From Rhinopithecus roxellana (taxonomy: Eukaryota; Chordata; Mammalia; Primates; Cercopithecidae): a stretch of DNA of 64,000 bases. Below, piece by piece: positions 36,145 through 46,735 of this stretch. The number at the start of each line of letters is the position of its first letter. The stretch's first letter is position 1. Location: assembly GCF_007565055.1 (NCBI RefSeq), contig NC_044553.1, positions 102,151,858-102,215,857 of the forward strand, in the 5' to 3' direction. The notes under the pieces are model-generated. The model made no database searches. It was given only the letters and a program-made list of their open reading frames with translations, and was not told where the DNA came from. Both the position numbers and the translations under genes were made by a program.

Positions 36145-36385
36145 GCAGTAACAGCAGAATGAAGAGCACAGTGGTTCAGAACCAGAGTTGGCCTGCTTGG
36201 ATCTAAATTCTGACTGCTTTACTTGCTCAGTGTGTGCCCTGGAGCAAACTATTTAACTTCTCTGGGCATCAATTTCTTCACTGATAAAGTGAATTGATAA
36301 TACTATTTCTTACGGATCCCATGGAACAATGCATTTAAAGGTCCTGGCATTTAATAAGCACTTGACAAGTGCTAGTAAATTCACT
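36145..36385 (+). repeat. MIR, nearly full length
   Basis: MIR in order: GAAGAGCACAGTGGTTCAGAACC (about 36163), TTGGATCTAAATTCTGACTGC (about 36198), ACTATTTAACTTCTCTGGGC (about 36248), GTCCTGGCATTTAATAAGCACTTG (about 36341). Confidence 0.88.
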
Positions 36386-36643
36386 CATTCAGCTTATTCT
36401 TATCCAGAGCTATAATGTACCAGACACAATTCTGTGTGCTGAAGCTATAGTAGTTAAACTACTTAGTAAAACAAGTCCCTAGTTTTATGGAGTTTGCATT
36501 CTAGTAAGGAATAGGGACAGATATTAAATAGCCATATAAAATCAGAAAGTGGCAATGCTATGAAAAAATATAGCAAGATAAAAGGATGGAGTGATTCACA
36601 GTGGTGGTGAGGCTGCTATTCTAAATACGGTGGTCAGAGAAGG

Positions 36644-37015
36644 TGTATTAGTTCGTTTTCACACTGCTATAAAGAAGTACCTGAGACTGGGTAATTTATG
36701 AAGAAAAGAGATTTAATTTACTCACAGTTGCACAGACTTAACAGGAAGCATGACTGGGAGGCCTCAGGAAACTTACAATCATGGCTGACGGCAAAGGGGA
36801 ACCAAGTACCTTCTTCACATGGTAGCAGGGAGAGCGAGACAGTGAAGGAGGAAGTGCCACACACTTTTAAACCATGAGAACTCACTATCACAGAAACAGC
36901 AAGGGGGAAACCCACCCGCATGATCCAATCACCTCCCACCAGGTCCCTCCCCTGACATGTGGGGATTACAGTTTGATATGAGATTTGGGTGGGGACACAG
37001 AGCCAAACCACACCA
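36644..37015 (-). mobile_element. Solo LTR of a MaLR element (MST/THE1 type), antisense
   Basis: The top strand runs from TGTATTAGTTCGTTTTCACA (36644) to ACAGAGCCAAACCACACCA (37015). Diagnostic words are GACTGGGTAATTTATGAAGA, CAATCATGGCTGACGGC, ACTATCACAGAAACAGC, CACCTCCCACCAGGTCCCTC and GATTTGGGTGGGGACACAGAG. At 372 bp this is LTR length. No internal gag/pol region adjoins, so it is a recombined solo LTR. Target duplication was not clear (GAAGG on the left versus GGAGA on the right). It can carry cryptic promoter and poly(A) signals in the minus orientation. No viral gene is present. Confidence 0.92.
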
Positions 37016-37411
37016 GGAGATCTCTCAGACTGGATGGCATCTGATCAGAGACCACAAGGCAGGAGAGAATGGAGGGTCTGGGTGGAGAAGCAGTGAGTGT
37101 AAGGCCTTGGAGCGTGGGTGGCAATGGATGTATCAGAGGACGGCAAGGAGGCCACTGAGCCTGGAACACAATGAGTAGGAGGAGAGCTAAGGCTGAATTC
37201 TCAGTTCGGTGGAAAGCCATTGGAGGGTATTGAGCATGGTGGGTGACGGAAACTGTAAAGGATAATTCCGAGTATTTTGTAAAGAGACAGTAGCCGGGTA
37301 TGAGAGAAAACAGGGGGAATGTTTAGAAGCCTATTGAAATAGGCCAGATGAGATGATGGTGGCTTGAACTATGGTGGTAGCAGTGGAGATGGGAGGAAGA
37401 GATCAGAATTG

Positions 37412-37699
37412 CTGAGTTAGGTTTTTTTTGTGTTTTTTTTTTTGTTTTTTTTTTTTTTGTTTTTTTTTTTTTTTTTTGAGACAGAGTCTCACTCTGTCGC
37501 CCAGGGTGGAGTGCAGTGGCACGACCTCAGTTCACTGCAAGGTCTACCTCTCGGGTTCACGCCATTCTCCTGTGTCAGCCTCCCGAGTAGCTGCGACTAC
37601 AGGTGCCCGCCACCATGCCCGGCTAATTTTTTGTATTTCTAGTAGAGACGGGTGTTAGCCAGGGAGGTCTCAATCTCCTGACCTCGTGATCCGCCTGCA
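37412..37699 (-). repeat. 5'-truncated Alu, antisense, with a short non-A 3' tag
   Basis: Antisense Alu from poly(T) (about 37422-37476, interrupted by G) to GACCTCGTGATCCGCCTG, lacking the last about 40 bp (the Alu 5' end). AGATCAGAATTG (37400-37411) and AGATGAGAATTG (37700-37711) form a 12-bp target duplication with one mismatch. The ten bases CTGAGTTAGG between the left copy and the T run belong to the insert, not the target. Confidence 0.9.
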
Positions 37700-37907
37700 A
37701 GATGAGAATTGTAATACCTATAGAGGTAGACTTGATTTGGTTTGCTGATTGATTGGATGAGGGTATGAGAGAAAGAGGAGGTAAACTTGAAAGATTTTTG
37801 GCCCAAGAAACTAAGTCAATTGGAGTATTCATTGACAAAGGCGGAAAAATGGGGAGAATTTATTACAGGTGGCAGGAGAGATCAAATATTCTGATTTTAA
37901 TGTTAGT

Positions 37908-38095
37908 TTTCTTTTATTCGTTTATTCATTCACTATTGATGTATCTGCTATGTGTGTCAGGCATTGTTCTAGACTTTTGGAGTAGATCAATCAGGGTTTG
38001 TGGGGGATGACACAAATCTCTTTCCTTGCGAAGTTTTCATTCAAGGGTAAGAAGAGAGACAATGGATAATAAATAATATGTAAGCATTGTAAATA
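37908..38095 (+). repeat. Head of another copy of the old unassigned repeat
   Basis: TTTATTCATTCACTATTGATG, GTGTCAGGCATTGTTCTAGAC and TCATTCAAGGGTAAGAAGAGAG resemble the head of the copies at 36386 and 14945. It lies directly after copy 3. Confidence 0.6.
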
Positions 38096-38227
38096 ATGCC
38101 TCCCTTCCCTTGTAAGCCCTTAAGCAATCTGCTTCTATTTGGTCCCCAACTTTTCAGTTGTCTCTGATGTAGTTTTTACTTTACAACTTGCTTGCTTTCT
38201 CTTCAGCTCTGAGGCAATAATGAGGCT

Positions 38228-39300
38228 TAAAAAAGAAAAAAAGACTTTTTAAGAGCAGTTTTAGGTTCACAGCAAAATTCAGCAGAAGATACAGAAATTT
38301 CTCATATACCCTCTACTCCCACTCATGCATAGCCTTCCCCAGTATCAACATCCCCCCCTGCCCAGTTGTACATTTGTTACAATTGATGAACCTACATTGC
38401 CACATCATTATCACCTAAAGTTCCTAGTTAACATTCACTCTTGGTGTTGTACATTCTATGGGTCTGGAAAAATGTATAATGTTATGTATCCATCATTAGA
38501 GTAACATACAGAGATTTTCACTGCCCTAAAATCACTGTTTTCTGCCAGTTCATCACTCCCCAACCTCCAGTTTCTGTCAACCACTGATCTTTTTACTGTC
38601 TCCATAATTTTGCCTTTTACAAAAAGGTATATAATTAGAGTCATGTATTTATGTAACCTTTTCAGATTGGCTTCAGTGAGTAATATGGACTTAAGGTTCT
38701 TCATATCTTTTCGTGGCTTGATAGTTCATTTCTTTTTACACTGAATAATATTCCATTATCTGTATGTACCACAGTTTATTTGTCCATCGTCTACTGCTTC
38801 CCAGTTTTGGCAATTATGAATAAAGCTGCTGTAAACATCTTTTATGGGTTTTTGTATTTTCAACTCATTTGGGTAAATATCAAGGAGAGAGATTGCTGGA
38901 TTTTATGGTACAAGTATGTGTACTTTTGTAGGAAACCACCAAACTGTCTTCTAAAGTGGCTGCACCATTTTGCATTCACACAGTGAATGAGTGAGTGAGA
39001 ATTCCTGTTGCTCTATATCCTCTCCAGCATTTGGCATTGTCAGGGTTCTGCATTTTGGCCATCCTAAAAGATGTGTAGTGCTATCTCATTGTTGTTTAAA
39101 TTTGCCTTTCCCCAATGACATATGATGTGGGACATTTTTTCCTAGACATATTTGCCATCCATATATCTTCTTTGGTGAGGTATCTGTTAAGGTCTTTGGC
39201 CCGTTTTTCAATTGGGGGTTTTTTTTTTTTTTATTGTTGAGTTTTAAGTGTTCTTTGTATATTTTAGATAATATTCCTTTATCAGAAGTGAATAGGCTCT
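38228..39300 (-). repeat. L1M fragment (L1ME/L1MC-like), antisense
   Basis: About 1.07 kb of antisense L1 3' UTR and ORF2 C-terminal region. Readable words: GCAGTTTTAGGTTCACAGCAAAATT (38256), CCAACCTCCAGTTTCTGTCAACC (38561), TGAATAATATTCCATTATCTG (38742), AATAAAGCTGCTGTAAACATC (38819), TTGTTTAAATTTGCC near 39093. On the minus strand a 77-codon frame (39086-39319) is a decayed ORF2 remnant. It ends abruptly at about 39300, so the element is truncated on its 5' side. Confidence 0.88.
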
Positions 39301-39918
39301 TCTTTGTCACACATTTCACATCAAATGTTATCTGTAGACATTATTTACATCTGATTTCTCCATAATGAAATACACTTATCCAGGCTTAGTGTTGCCTAGA
39401 TATTTATGGAGTGTGTTTGTCCAGTTTAGTGGCACCAGCCAGTAATGGCAAGCTGTTCCAAGTGGATTATTTATTCCAGATTAATCTTGTTATGATTCCT
39501 CATGATTCATGAGGTAGAAGAAGAATCACATTTATATACCTCTGTCCATACTCCAAATCTGTCAAGCTTGCTAAACTCAGTATACATTGGTGCAGTATTT
39601 TCCAGCATATTTTATGTTACTCTAAATTTGAGAGACAATCCATGAAATAAGTGTTCTCTGATCAAATAAGTGTAAGAAACACCACATTCTATATCCCTCA
39701 CTTGGAAATGATCGTTTTTAAGGCTCTGAGAAATCTCACAGTAAGGAACTTGTTTAACTCTCTTTACCAGCATGTCCAAGACTTATTTTACCATAAAATA
39801 GAAACTTAAAATAATAACACTCTGCAGAACTAGTGTTCCAGGGATTGCACTTTGGGAAAATGTTGGTTGGGCTGACATCATCTTGGCAAGAAATCTAGAC
39901 AAATGAATTCTATTATTG
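39301..39918. other. Unassigned DNA
   Basis: No recognised gene or repeat. Confidence 0.4.
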
Positions 39919-40080
39919 AAGCTGGCTTTGTTTGTGTAAACTTGGGCAAAGAAGTTAACCTGTCTGTTCCCTAGATGTCTCATTTGTAAAATGATGATAT
40001 CAGGTTCTCCTAAGGTTATTATAGGCTTCACTCAGTATCTCTAAATGTATGAAACATGGATGGAAGCACTCTCTGAAAAG
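39919..40080 (+). repeat. MIR fragment
   Basis: TTGGGCAAAGAAGTTAACCTG (about 39941) and GATGTCTCATTTGTAAAATGATG (about 39974) are the conserved MIR core. Confidence 0.85.
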
Positions 40081-40094
40081 TTTAAATAATATAG

Positions 40095-40396
40095 TTTTTT
40101 TTTTTTTTTTTTTTTTTTTTTTGAGACAGAGTCTTGCTTTGTCACTGAGGCTACAGTGCAGTAGCACAATCTGCAACCTCTGTCTCCCAGGTTCAAGCGA
40201 TTCTCCTGCCTCAGCCTCCTGAGTATTTGGGATTACAGACACCTGCCACTATGCCCAGCTAATTTTTGTATTTTTTGTAGAGATGGGGGTTTCACCATGT
40301 TGACCAGGCTGGTCTCGAACTCCTGACCTCAGGTGATTTACCTGCCTCAGCCTCCCAAAGTGCTGGGATTACAGGCATGAGCCACTGTGCCCGACC
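40095..40396 (-). repeat. Full-length Alu, antisense, AluS-like
   Basis: Antisense dimer with a long poly(T), ending CACTGTGCCCGACC. TAAATAAT at 40083-40090 and again at 40397-40404 is the likely target duplication. It sits immediately before the younger Alu. Confidence 0.95.
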
Positions 40397-40425
40397 TAAA
40401 TAATGCACTTTTAAATATTACTTTT

Positions 40426-40727
40426 TTTTTTTTTTTTTTTTTTGAGAGGGAGTCTCGCTCTGTCACCCAGGCTGGAGTGCAGTGGCCGGATCTCAGCTCC
40501 CTGCAAGCTCCGCCTCCCGGGTTTACACCATTCTCCTGCTTCAGCCTCCTGAGTAGCTGGGACTACAGGCGCCCACCACCTCGCCCGGCTAGTTTTTTTG
40601 TATTTTTTTAGTAGAGACGGGGTTTCACCATGTTAGCCAGGATGGTCTCGACCTCCTGACCTCGTGATCCACCCGTCTTGGCCTCCCAAAGTGCTGAGAT
40701 TACAGGCTTGAGCCACCGCGCCCGGCC
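40426..40727 (-). repeat. AluYR-type (Old World monkey) Alu, antisense
   Basis: Full-length antisense Alu of low divergence. It carries GTGGCCGGATCTCAGCTC, CCCGGGTTTACACCATT, CACCTCGCCCGGCTAGTTTT, ACCCGTCTTGGCC and TTACAGGCTTGAGCCACCGC. In my knowledge this set of variants is typical of the cercopithecid AluYR lineage and not of human AluY. The target duplication TTAAATATTACTTTT is perfect over 15 bp (40411-40425 and 40728-40742), which fits a young insertion. A 74-codon plus-strand frame across it is antisense Alu. Confidence 0.93.
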
Positions 40728-40819
40728 TTAAATATTACTTTTAATGTCTCTTCAGTCAAACATTTACTTCTCATCTCATGCATATTTCTGAAGTAATATT
40801 TATTCTTAACTAACAGTTA

Positions 40820-41035
40820 TTTTATTGCCATATTCAGCTGCCCTCACCAACAGCCTGGTCTGTGCTTGTTATCCTCAGCTGAACATAAAGCATCTCCTCA
40901 GTCTCACCTGCTCTCTTCTCTTTTGATCACCTGTTGAGAAAGTGTCTCTCCTTTAGAGTATAGATCCACGGGGGCATAGACTATCATCAGTGCCTGGCAT
41001 ATAGCAGGAGTTTAATTAATATTGAGTTGAATCTC
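40820..41035 (+). repeat. L2 3' end
   Basis: TTTAGAGTATAGATCCACGGGG and CAGTGCCTGGCATATAGCAGG (about 40989) close an L2 3' end. The upstream limit near 40820 is approximate. Confidence 0.65.
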
Positions 41036-41729
41036 AAATTGTTCCATTTCTAAGAACTGTGTCATCCTGTTTTCAATTTTTGTACCCACATTATTGGCGG
41101 GGAGAATCCCTCTTTCTTTTATCCTGAGTGTGTTTATCATCAGGGGTCCCACATCATAATCCCTGACTGACTTTTCTTTGGTTGTCCTACTAAGAACAAA
41201 TTGTCCTGTGGTTCAGGGCACAGTCGACTCTCCCACCAAGATTTGGGCTGTCTCTTGCCTCTCATTTCTTCCCTGTCAGCCTTGTCTTACCCTTAGTGAA
41301 GTCAAATACTAATCAGTAGAAGTAGGTAAAATTCCAAGGCTCCCCTCTTTCTTCTTTCTTTTGAATTAATTGCTCCTCACTTTGAACCTCTTCATTTTTT
41401 CCTCATTTACTCTGTACATATTTGTCACCACATTCCTATTGGAAGGCACTCTGAGGAGACAGGGCCGTGGCCGAGTCAATTCTCCTGTGAGAATGTGCTG
41501 ACTTCTCGTCTGACTCATCTCCAAGGTCACTCTCCTCCATCCACTTTATTTTTCTCCATTTATTCCTCCACCTAATTGTTCCAGTTTCATTGCTTCTAGG
41601 TGTTCTACGAGGCCATTTTCTCATACTAGCAGAAAACTTTAGGAGAGGAAATAAACATTCAAACAGTATAAAGGAGAACAAACAGAATGTAGCACAGTCA
41701 ATGTGCTTAATCAACAACTTACTTTTCTG
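41036..41729. other. Unassigned DNA with a 135-codon minus-strand frame
   Basis: CT-rich on the top strand. The minus-strand frame 41843-41436 (135 codons) begins inside a MIR and continues into unassigned DNA. Its last 60 codons give a charged, basic/acidic sequence without any known domain. No promoter, splice site pattern or poly(A) context supports a gene. Confidence 0.4.
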
Positions 41730-41885
41730 CTCACGAGAACATATTATTATACCTATTTTGTAAATGAGGAAATGAGGCACACAAAGGTTAAGTAACTTGC
41801 CCAAGCTAGAAAGTAGAGAATCTAGGCTTTGAAACCTGGTCATCTGGCTCCAGAGACCCTTCTTTTAACCACTGTATTATTCTAT
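41730..41885 (-). repeat. MIR, antisense
   Basis: TTTTGTAAATGAGGAAATGAGGC, AGGTTAAGTAACTTGCCCAAG (about 41784) and TCTGGCTCCAGAGACCCTTC are a well-preserved antisense MIR. Confidence 0.92.
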
Positions 41886-42169
41886 TACCATATGCAATAG
41901 AAAGTAATTTGTATCTAATGCCAACCAGGTAAGGACCTAGTTGAGGCTGGCTGACATGACTTAGATACTATGATCAAGTGAAGCACAGAGAACTAAGATA
42001 ATGAAGGTTTGCTGGACCAGGAGTTGAAAGTTAGCTGAATATTAGATACAATGATTTCTACTATTAATGAGGGAATTAACCAAAAGAAGGCACAAGGGTT
42101 GTGATATACCCCGAGGGCAGGGAGAGTGGGAGCCAGCTATGGTCATGGTGAAAACAGGATAGTTGGAGA
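41886..42169. other. Unassigned DNA
   Basis: Nothing recognised between two MIRs. Confidence 0.4.
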
Positions 42170-42370
42170 GGTAGTATAGGAGAAACTCACAAACTTTGGA
42201 GACCCAGGTTGAAAAGCAGGTTCTGCCAGTTTTAGCTGGCTTTGGTCAAGTTACTTCTCTGAACCTATTTTCATCTTAAAATGAGTATAGTGATAGTATT
42301 TACATCATAGAGTTATTGTGAAGATTAAATGAATGCCTGGTCTAAGGTAAGTGATACCAATTGTTAGCTA
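42170..42370 (+). repeat. MIR
   Basis: Plus-strand MIR: AACTTTGGAGACCCAGGTTG, TTTGGTCAAGTTACTTCTCTG (about 42240), ATCATAGAGTTATTGTGAAG (about 42303). Confidence 0.9.
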
Positions 42371-42418
42371 CAGTATTATGTTGTTGTTCTTCAGTAGGAG
42401 CGAAGGAGTAAGGGAGTG

Positions 42419-42490
42419 GATTGCCCAGGTATCAAGACTTTTAAAAACTCCCCAGCTGATTTTAACGTAAGTCTTGATACCTGGGCAATC
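42419..42490. repeat. Perfect inverted repeat, 22-bp arms, 28-bp spacer
   Basis: The left arm 42419-42440 starts GATTGCCCAGGTATCAAG and the right arm 42469-42490 is its exact reverse complement, ending CTTGATACCTGGGCAATC. The spacer is 42441-42468. On either strand it would fold to a 22-bp stem with a 28-nt loop. The right arm and what follows belong to an antisense MER5A-like element, and the spacer also resembles MER5A. The left arm is therefore probably an inverted copy made by a template-switch event, and its perfection suggests it is recent compared with the decayed MER5A. Confidence 0.97.
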
Positions 42491-42582
42491 AACATACCAT
42501 TTAAATCAGAATCTCTGGGTTGAGGCCCATCAGTGTTTTTAGAAAGCTTCTAGGTCATTCCAATATGTAGCCAGGGTTATAA
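42441..42582 (-). repeat. MER5A-like DNA transposon fragment, antisense
   Basis: AAATCAGAATCTCTGGGTTGAGG (about 42503), GTTTTTAGAAAGCTTCTAGGTC (about 42535) and TATGTAGCCAGGG are hAT-Charlie/MER5A words. The proximal part (42441-42490) is rearranged by the inverted repeat. Confidence 0.75.
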
Positions 42583-45500
42583 GTTTTATAAGCTTTAAAG
42601 TGTGTTACTTATATTTTAACTTGGGCAATGACAAGTGGAAAGTTTTTTAATATTAGACTTTTCCATCATAGGTGTGCTTTGTGTTGAATAATTTTGATTT
42701 GTGAAATCTTAATAGATTGATGAAAAGCAGGTATTTTCATTTATCATCAGCAACACATGACCTATAGTCAAAGACTCAAAGGCATCACAGAATAATTTGT
42801 GTTTTTAGAATAAAAGAAGTAACTTTTTTTGTCACGTTCTCTCTTCCAAAGCCTTTACTATTATAAAAAACAGAAAAGCATTGGCATTATAGGTCTTATA
42901 AGCAAAACGACCAACAGACCAACCAGATATTAAAATTGCACAAAATGGAAAAATGATTCACAAATGAATAATTTAGGATAAACATGTATGTAGAATACGC
43001 ATTTGTAATTAAGAAATTGTGGAATGTTTATTTTTTGTAGCATTACATTTCAATGATCCTAACATTTGCCAGCCAGTTATTGCTTTAAATTGGATAAATC
43101 AGCACCACTTCAACAACACACTTTGAGAGGTATAATGAGACATCATACAAATCATCTCAAAAGAAGACTCAGGCCAGACGTGAAACGGGATCAATTCAGA
43201 CAAACTTGAGGAGCCATTTGACCCAGGATCAGGCAAAACGGAAAGAGAACTTCAGTCATTTGCTTATTTAACTATTTTTAAAGACATAATTAGTTCCATT
43301 GAATTATTGCAGTGGAGGAAGGATAGAAATATGAGAACTAGTGCAAGGTAAGGAGGGGAAATAAAGGCAATGGTAACTCAACTTGAAATTTTCAAGAGCT
43401 AAATAATGTTGGAAATGAGGACTGTGTTGGTTTAATGCCATATTTCGCTTTGTTTATTGCTCTGTGCTAGGCAGAAGGTTCGTGGGCCTGTGATGGAAGA
43501 GGTGTTGTTAGGTTCAAGGTACCTGCCTTTCATTAGATCTGGGTGCTGCTTAGGGTCAGTTAAGGGCAGATTGAGACAGATGGGCAATATCGCTGGCCTC
43601 TGTGTTTGTTCTTAGTCAATGATGGGTTCACTTAATAACCCCAGGCTCCCACTCTGCCTGTGGTAAAATGAAGTTAGTCCCTCTTTTTAGAGTATGTAAA
43701 GCTGCTTCGAGAGAGAACAGCAGGAAAGGGTCCAACTGCAGACAGAATGTTTAGACTTGTTATTTTCTTCTTTTAAGTAAACATGTGGAAACAAAAATGC
43801 ATTTTCCAGCCGTTTATTGAACATATGCAAAAACTTCCAAATTCCTGGGGACCAGTGAAAAGGAAATGTCTGACTACCTTATTCTCTTCCTTCCTACAAG
43901 GAAATCGGTTCCTCTCTTTTTCTATACCTTTTGTCCTGTCCTCCTTCCCACAGGGAATAAACAAACAGAAGAGAATCCTGAATCTTGGGACCATCTTCAA
44001 GATAAAATGCATTTTCTTTTTCTAGACTTCTCTCCAAACTGTGAAGCAGGTAAGAAGTAGTTTGGGGAACAACATCTCCTCGATCCCTAATGGGTGGTCA
44101 GTTAGGCTTAATTTACTAATCTTCACTCAGAGTTATACTTGAGATAAATCAGTTACTAGAAAGTGAAGTGTCATCTTTGTAGATAACTCATTATCTAGGT
44201 TACTAATCTCTAGGGTTACTAATATTGCATATAGCTCATTCGTCATTATGTGTATATGAAAAAAAAAAAGCTCCTCTCTTTACCAACACAATGCAAAAAC
44301 TATCCTCTCTTCCCAGTAAGTGGAATATTTTCCTTGTAGACTTATTTTGCTGATGTTGTTGCAATTCTCATCGAATGCAGTCATTTTCTGGGTTTATGGA
44401 AAACTTAGGTGAAGGATTGTCAAGTGACCACATTTAGGGGATTGATGAGGTGTTCCTTTCCCTCCTTATAAATTTACTCTGAAGTATACAAATTTTCTGG
44501 GGTTCTTTTTCTAGGCAGAGAGCTGTATTAGTCCCACACTGGTTAACATTTATGATGAAAATGATGATAAGATGTATTGTCTGGAAATGAAAATATCAAT
44601 CCCTCATACTCAATTTGTCCCTTGTGTTTTGGTAAAACCTCAATCAAAATGGAGTTAATCAGGAGTGACCTCACAGGGTCACTAACTCTAAAATTAATTC
44701 TGGTTTTAATGATATATGTCTCTAATTTATACCTAAAAAGTGTGGACCACCTGTGTTGTTGACTGGTTGTGATCATCTTGAGACCTAAGGGATTTGTATC
44801 AAGAGAAAACCCAGACATGCAGGATACATGTTTCTTTAAAGTGATGCTATAAAAATTATTTTCTCAATTAAATCTAAGTAATTCACTTTTTATTTTTGAA
44901 GCCATAAAACTCGTGGCTTTGAAATGACTGAATATTTGTTTGAGATTTGTTTTCACTAGCTCTTTCCTTATTACCCTTCTCCAGTGACACCATTCATGTA
45001 GCATAACCACAAGTCTGAAAGCACATTTCATAGACAGGGCCACACTCGACATTGGGTTGTAGCTTCCAGTAATATGATTTTATAGAAAATAGCGGTATTA
45101 ATTAGATATATTCTGGTGAACTGGAAGTAAAATGTTTGTGATTATTGTCCAAAACAGAAAAATGTAAAAGCAATAATAAATATGTTCGCTCTCATTCCAG
45201 TATACCAGCTTAGGCAAATTTTTGGCTGGAAAAGCATAAGTGAGTAATTAGATAATTGCTGCCTTGATTGAGCTTAATAGGAAACATTTCAATTAGGCTA
45301 AAACTACACAGAAAGGAAGTGGGTTTTTTACAAAGGGAAACATTCCTTGTCATGCAACTGTCAGCTTGTGCCCACACTAAGAGATGGGATTAAGTGGATC
45401 TGGGCAAAGGAAACAAAAAGAAATGATTGCAGTAATTAGACCTATACTTAAACATTGTGTCTTCTGATAGAATTTCTTGATGATTCTAGCATTGATAACA

Positions 45501-45811
45501 CAGCCCCTATAAATGTCTTGCCTGTAACAAATTACTGCCTTAAATCTATGGCAAAACAAGTTCCTGGAAAAAAAAAAGTTATGATTTTCTCATACTACAA
45601 AAACTAACATTCTAGAATTGCAGTCCTCTTCTCCAAGCCACCTGCATGCTAACAAATAATCAGAAAAGCCATTTGGGGCTAGTTTGCATGGTTAATAGTT
45701 TCTCCTTAGCATACCTAGAGTATATATTTCCAGTTGCTGACTCAGGGCTTGAGCCAGATGTAAAAAGGCGCCTTTCTTAGAATTAGTGTCCAGGAAACAG
45801 TGCTATTCTTT
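42583..45811. other. Long unassigned stretch
   Basis: Over 3 kb without a recognised gene or confident repeat. Overlapping frames at 43773-44060 on both strands (64-80 codons) and at 44543-44818 lack motifs. Short A runs occur at 44259 and 45568. Confidence 0.4.
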
Positions 45812-45985
45812 AAATTTTATTTTATTTTATTATTTATTTTTTATAGAGATAGGGTCTCACTCTGTCTCCCAGGCGGCAGAGTGCAGTGGCACTGTCATAG
45901 CTCATGGCAGCTGTGACGTGGGCTCAAACAGTCCTCCCACCTCAGCCTCCGGAGTAGCTGAGACTACATAGGCGCATACCACTGC
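45812..45985 (-). repeat. Alu monomer (FLAM/FRAM-like), antisense
   Basis: Antisense single Alu arm with GATAGGGTCTCACTCTGTCTC, GCAGAGTGCAGTGGCACTG and CCTCCCACCTCAGCCTCCGG, then ending near CGCATACCACTGCC. The tail is (TTTTA)n. There is one arm only, so this is an old monomer or truncated AluJ. Confidence 0.85.
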
Positions 45986-46499
45986 CAGTGCAACTCTTAG
46001 TATCTTGGGGATTGTCTAGTAGTATGACATCTCCAATCTGTCCACATAGGAGTTTTATCCATTTGGAGGGTGTATGGGTCCACCCACAGATAGATTCTCA
46101 GGGATGACCTAATTACTGATGCCATTTAATGGCCTGCAGCAAGTTGCAAAGTGCTCGGCCTGAAGTCTTACACATATAGTCACTAAATAAATCATTTATG
46201 TTACTGTGAAATTATGTGCTAAATGAGAAATGAAGAAACCACTGATAGAACCCCAAACTACTGTAACACCTGTGTGGAACTGTGATTATGTCACCCAATC
46301 TCATAAGGATCTTGACAAGACAAACAGAGGGGCCATTTAAGATACCCTGAGTACAAGGCACTGATCTTACTGAAACAGTCCAAGAAGCACTTGATTCTTT
46401 CTGTCTATCCTGAGTGGGTATCCTTCTACCTCAGCGTATCTGCCCTGCAAGGGAAGCAGCATGAACAGCCCAGGTTAGTAGATGGGCACTGTTGAAGAA
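45986..46499. other. Unassigned DNA
   Basis: No recognised gene or repeat. Confidence 0.4.
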
Positions 46500-46735
46500 A
46501 CTGTTAATTTCCCTGTATTGTGTATTGGTTATGAGCATGGACTTTGGAAACATGTAGGCCCAGTTCTTAATGTGGGCTCTGCCACTTGCTGTGTGATCTT
46601 GGACAAGTTATTTAACTTTTCAAGCCTCAGTTTCTTCATCTATACAATGGGAATAATAATATTACCTCCCTTCTCAGGTTCTTGTGAATGCTTGTAAGTC
46701 CTTAATACAATTACACATTCAAAAATTCTTGGCTC
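46500..46735 (+). repeat. MIR, nearly full length
   Basis: ATGAGCATGGACTTTGGAAAC (about 46530), GGGCTCTGCCACTTGCTGTGTG (about 46574), CCTCAGTTTCTTCATCTATAC (about 46625) and AATAATATTACCTCCCTTC are in MIR order. Confidence 0.93.

Larger units (their letters stand above)
36386..37905 (+). repeat. Old interspersed repeat, unassigned family, copy 3 (interrupted twice)
   Basis: The head is at 36386-36643: TTCACTCATTCAGCTTATTC, TGTACCAGACACAATTCTG, TTATGGAGTTTGCATTCTAGT. The body resumes after an LTR at about 37016 with AAGCCATTGGAGGGTATTGAG (about 37215) and GATGATGGTGGCTTGAACTATG (about 37352). After an Alu it continues with GATTGATTGGATGAGGGTATGAGAG (about 37747) and AGATTTTTGGCCCAAGAAACT. It shares word order with 19455-20690. 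It also shares family words with 14945-15330, and 37908-38095 looks like the head of yet another copy. Confidence 0.72.

Noticed and set aside
37428..37658. Phe-rich frames followed by a conserved-looking peptide
   Set aside because: Antisense poly(T) plus Alu. The same peptide style recurs at 6128, 28166, 40387, 47296 and 54699, always over Alu.
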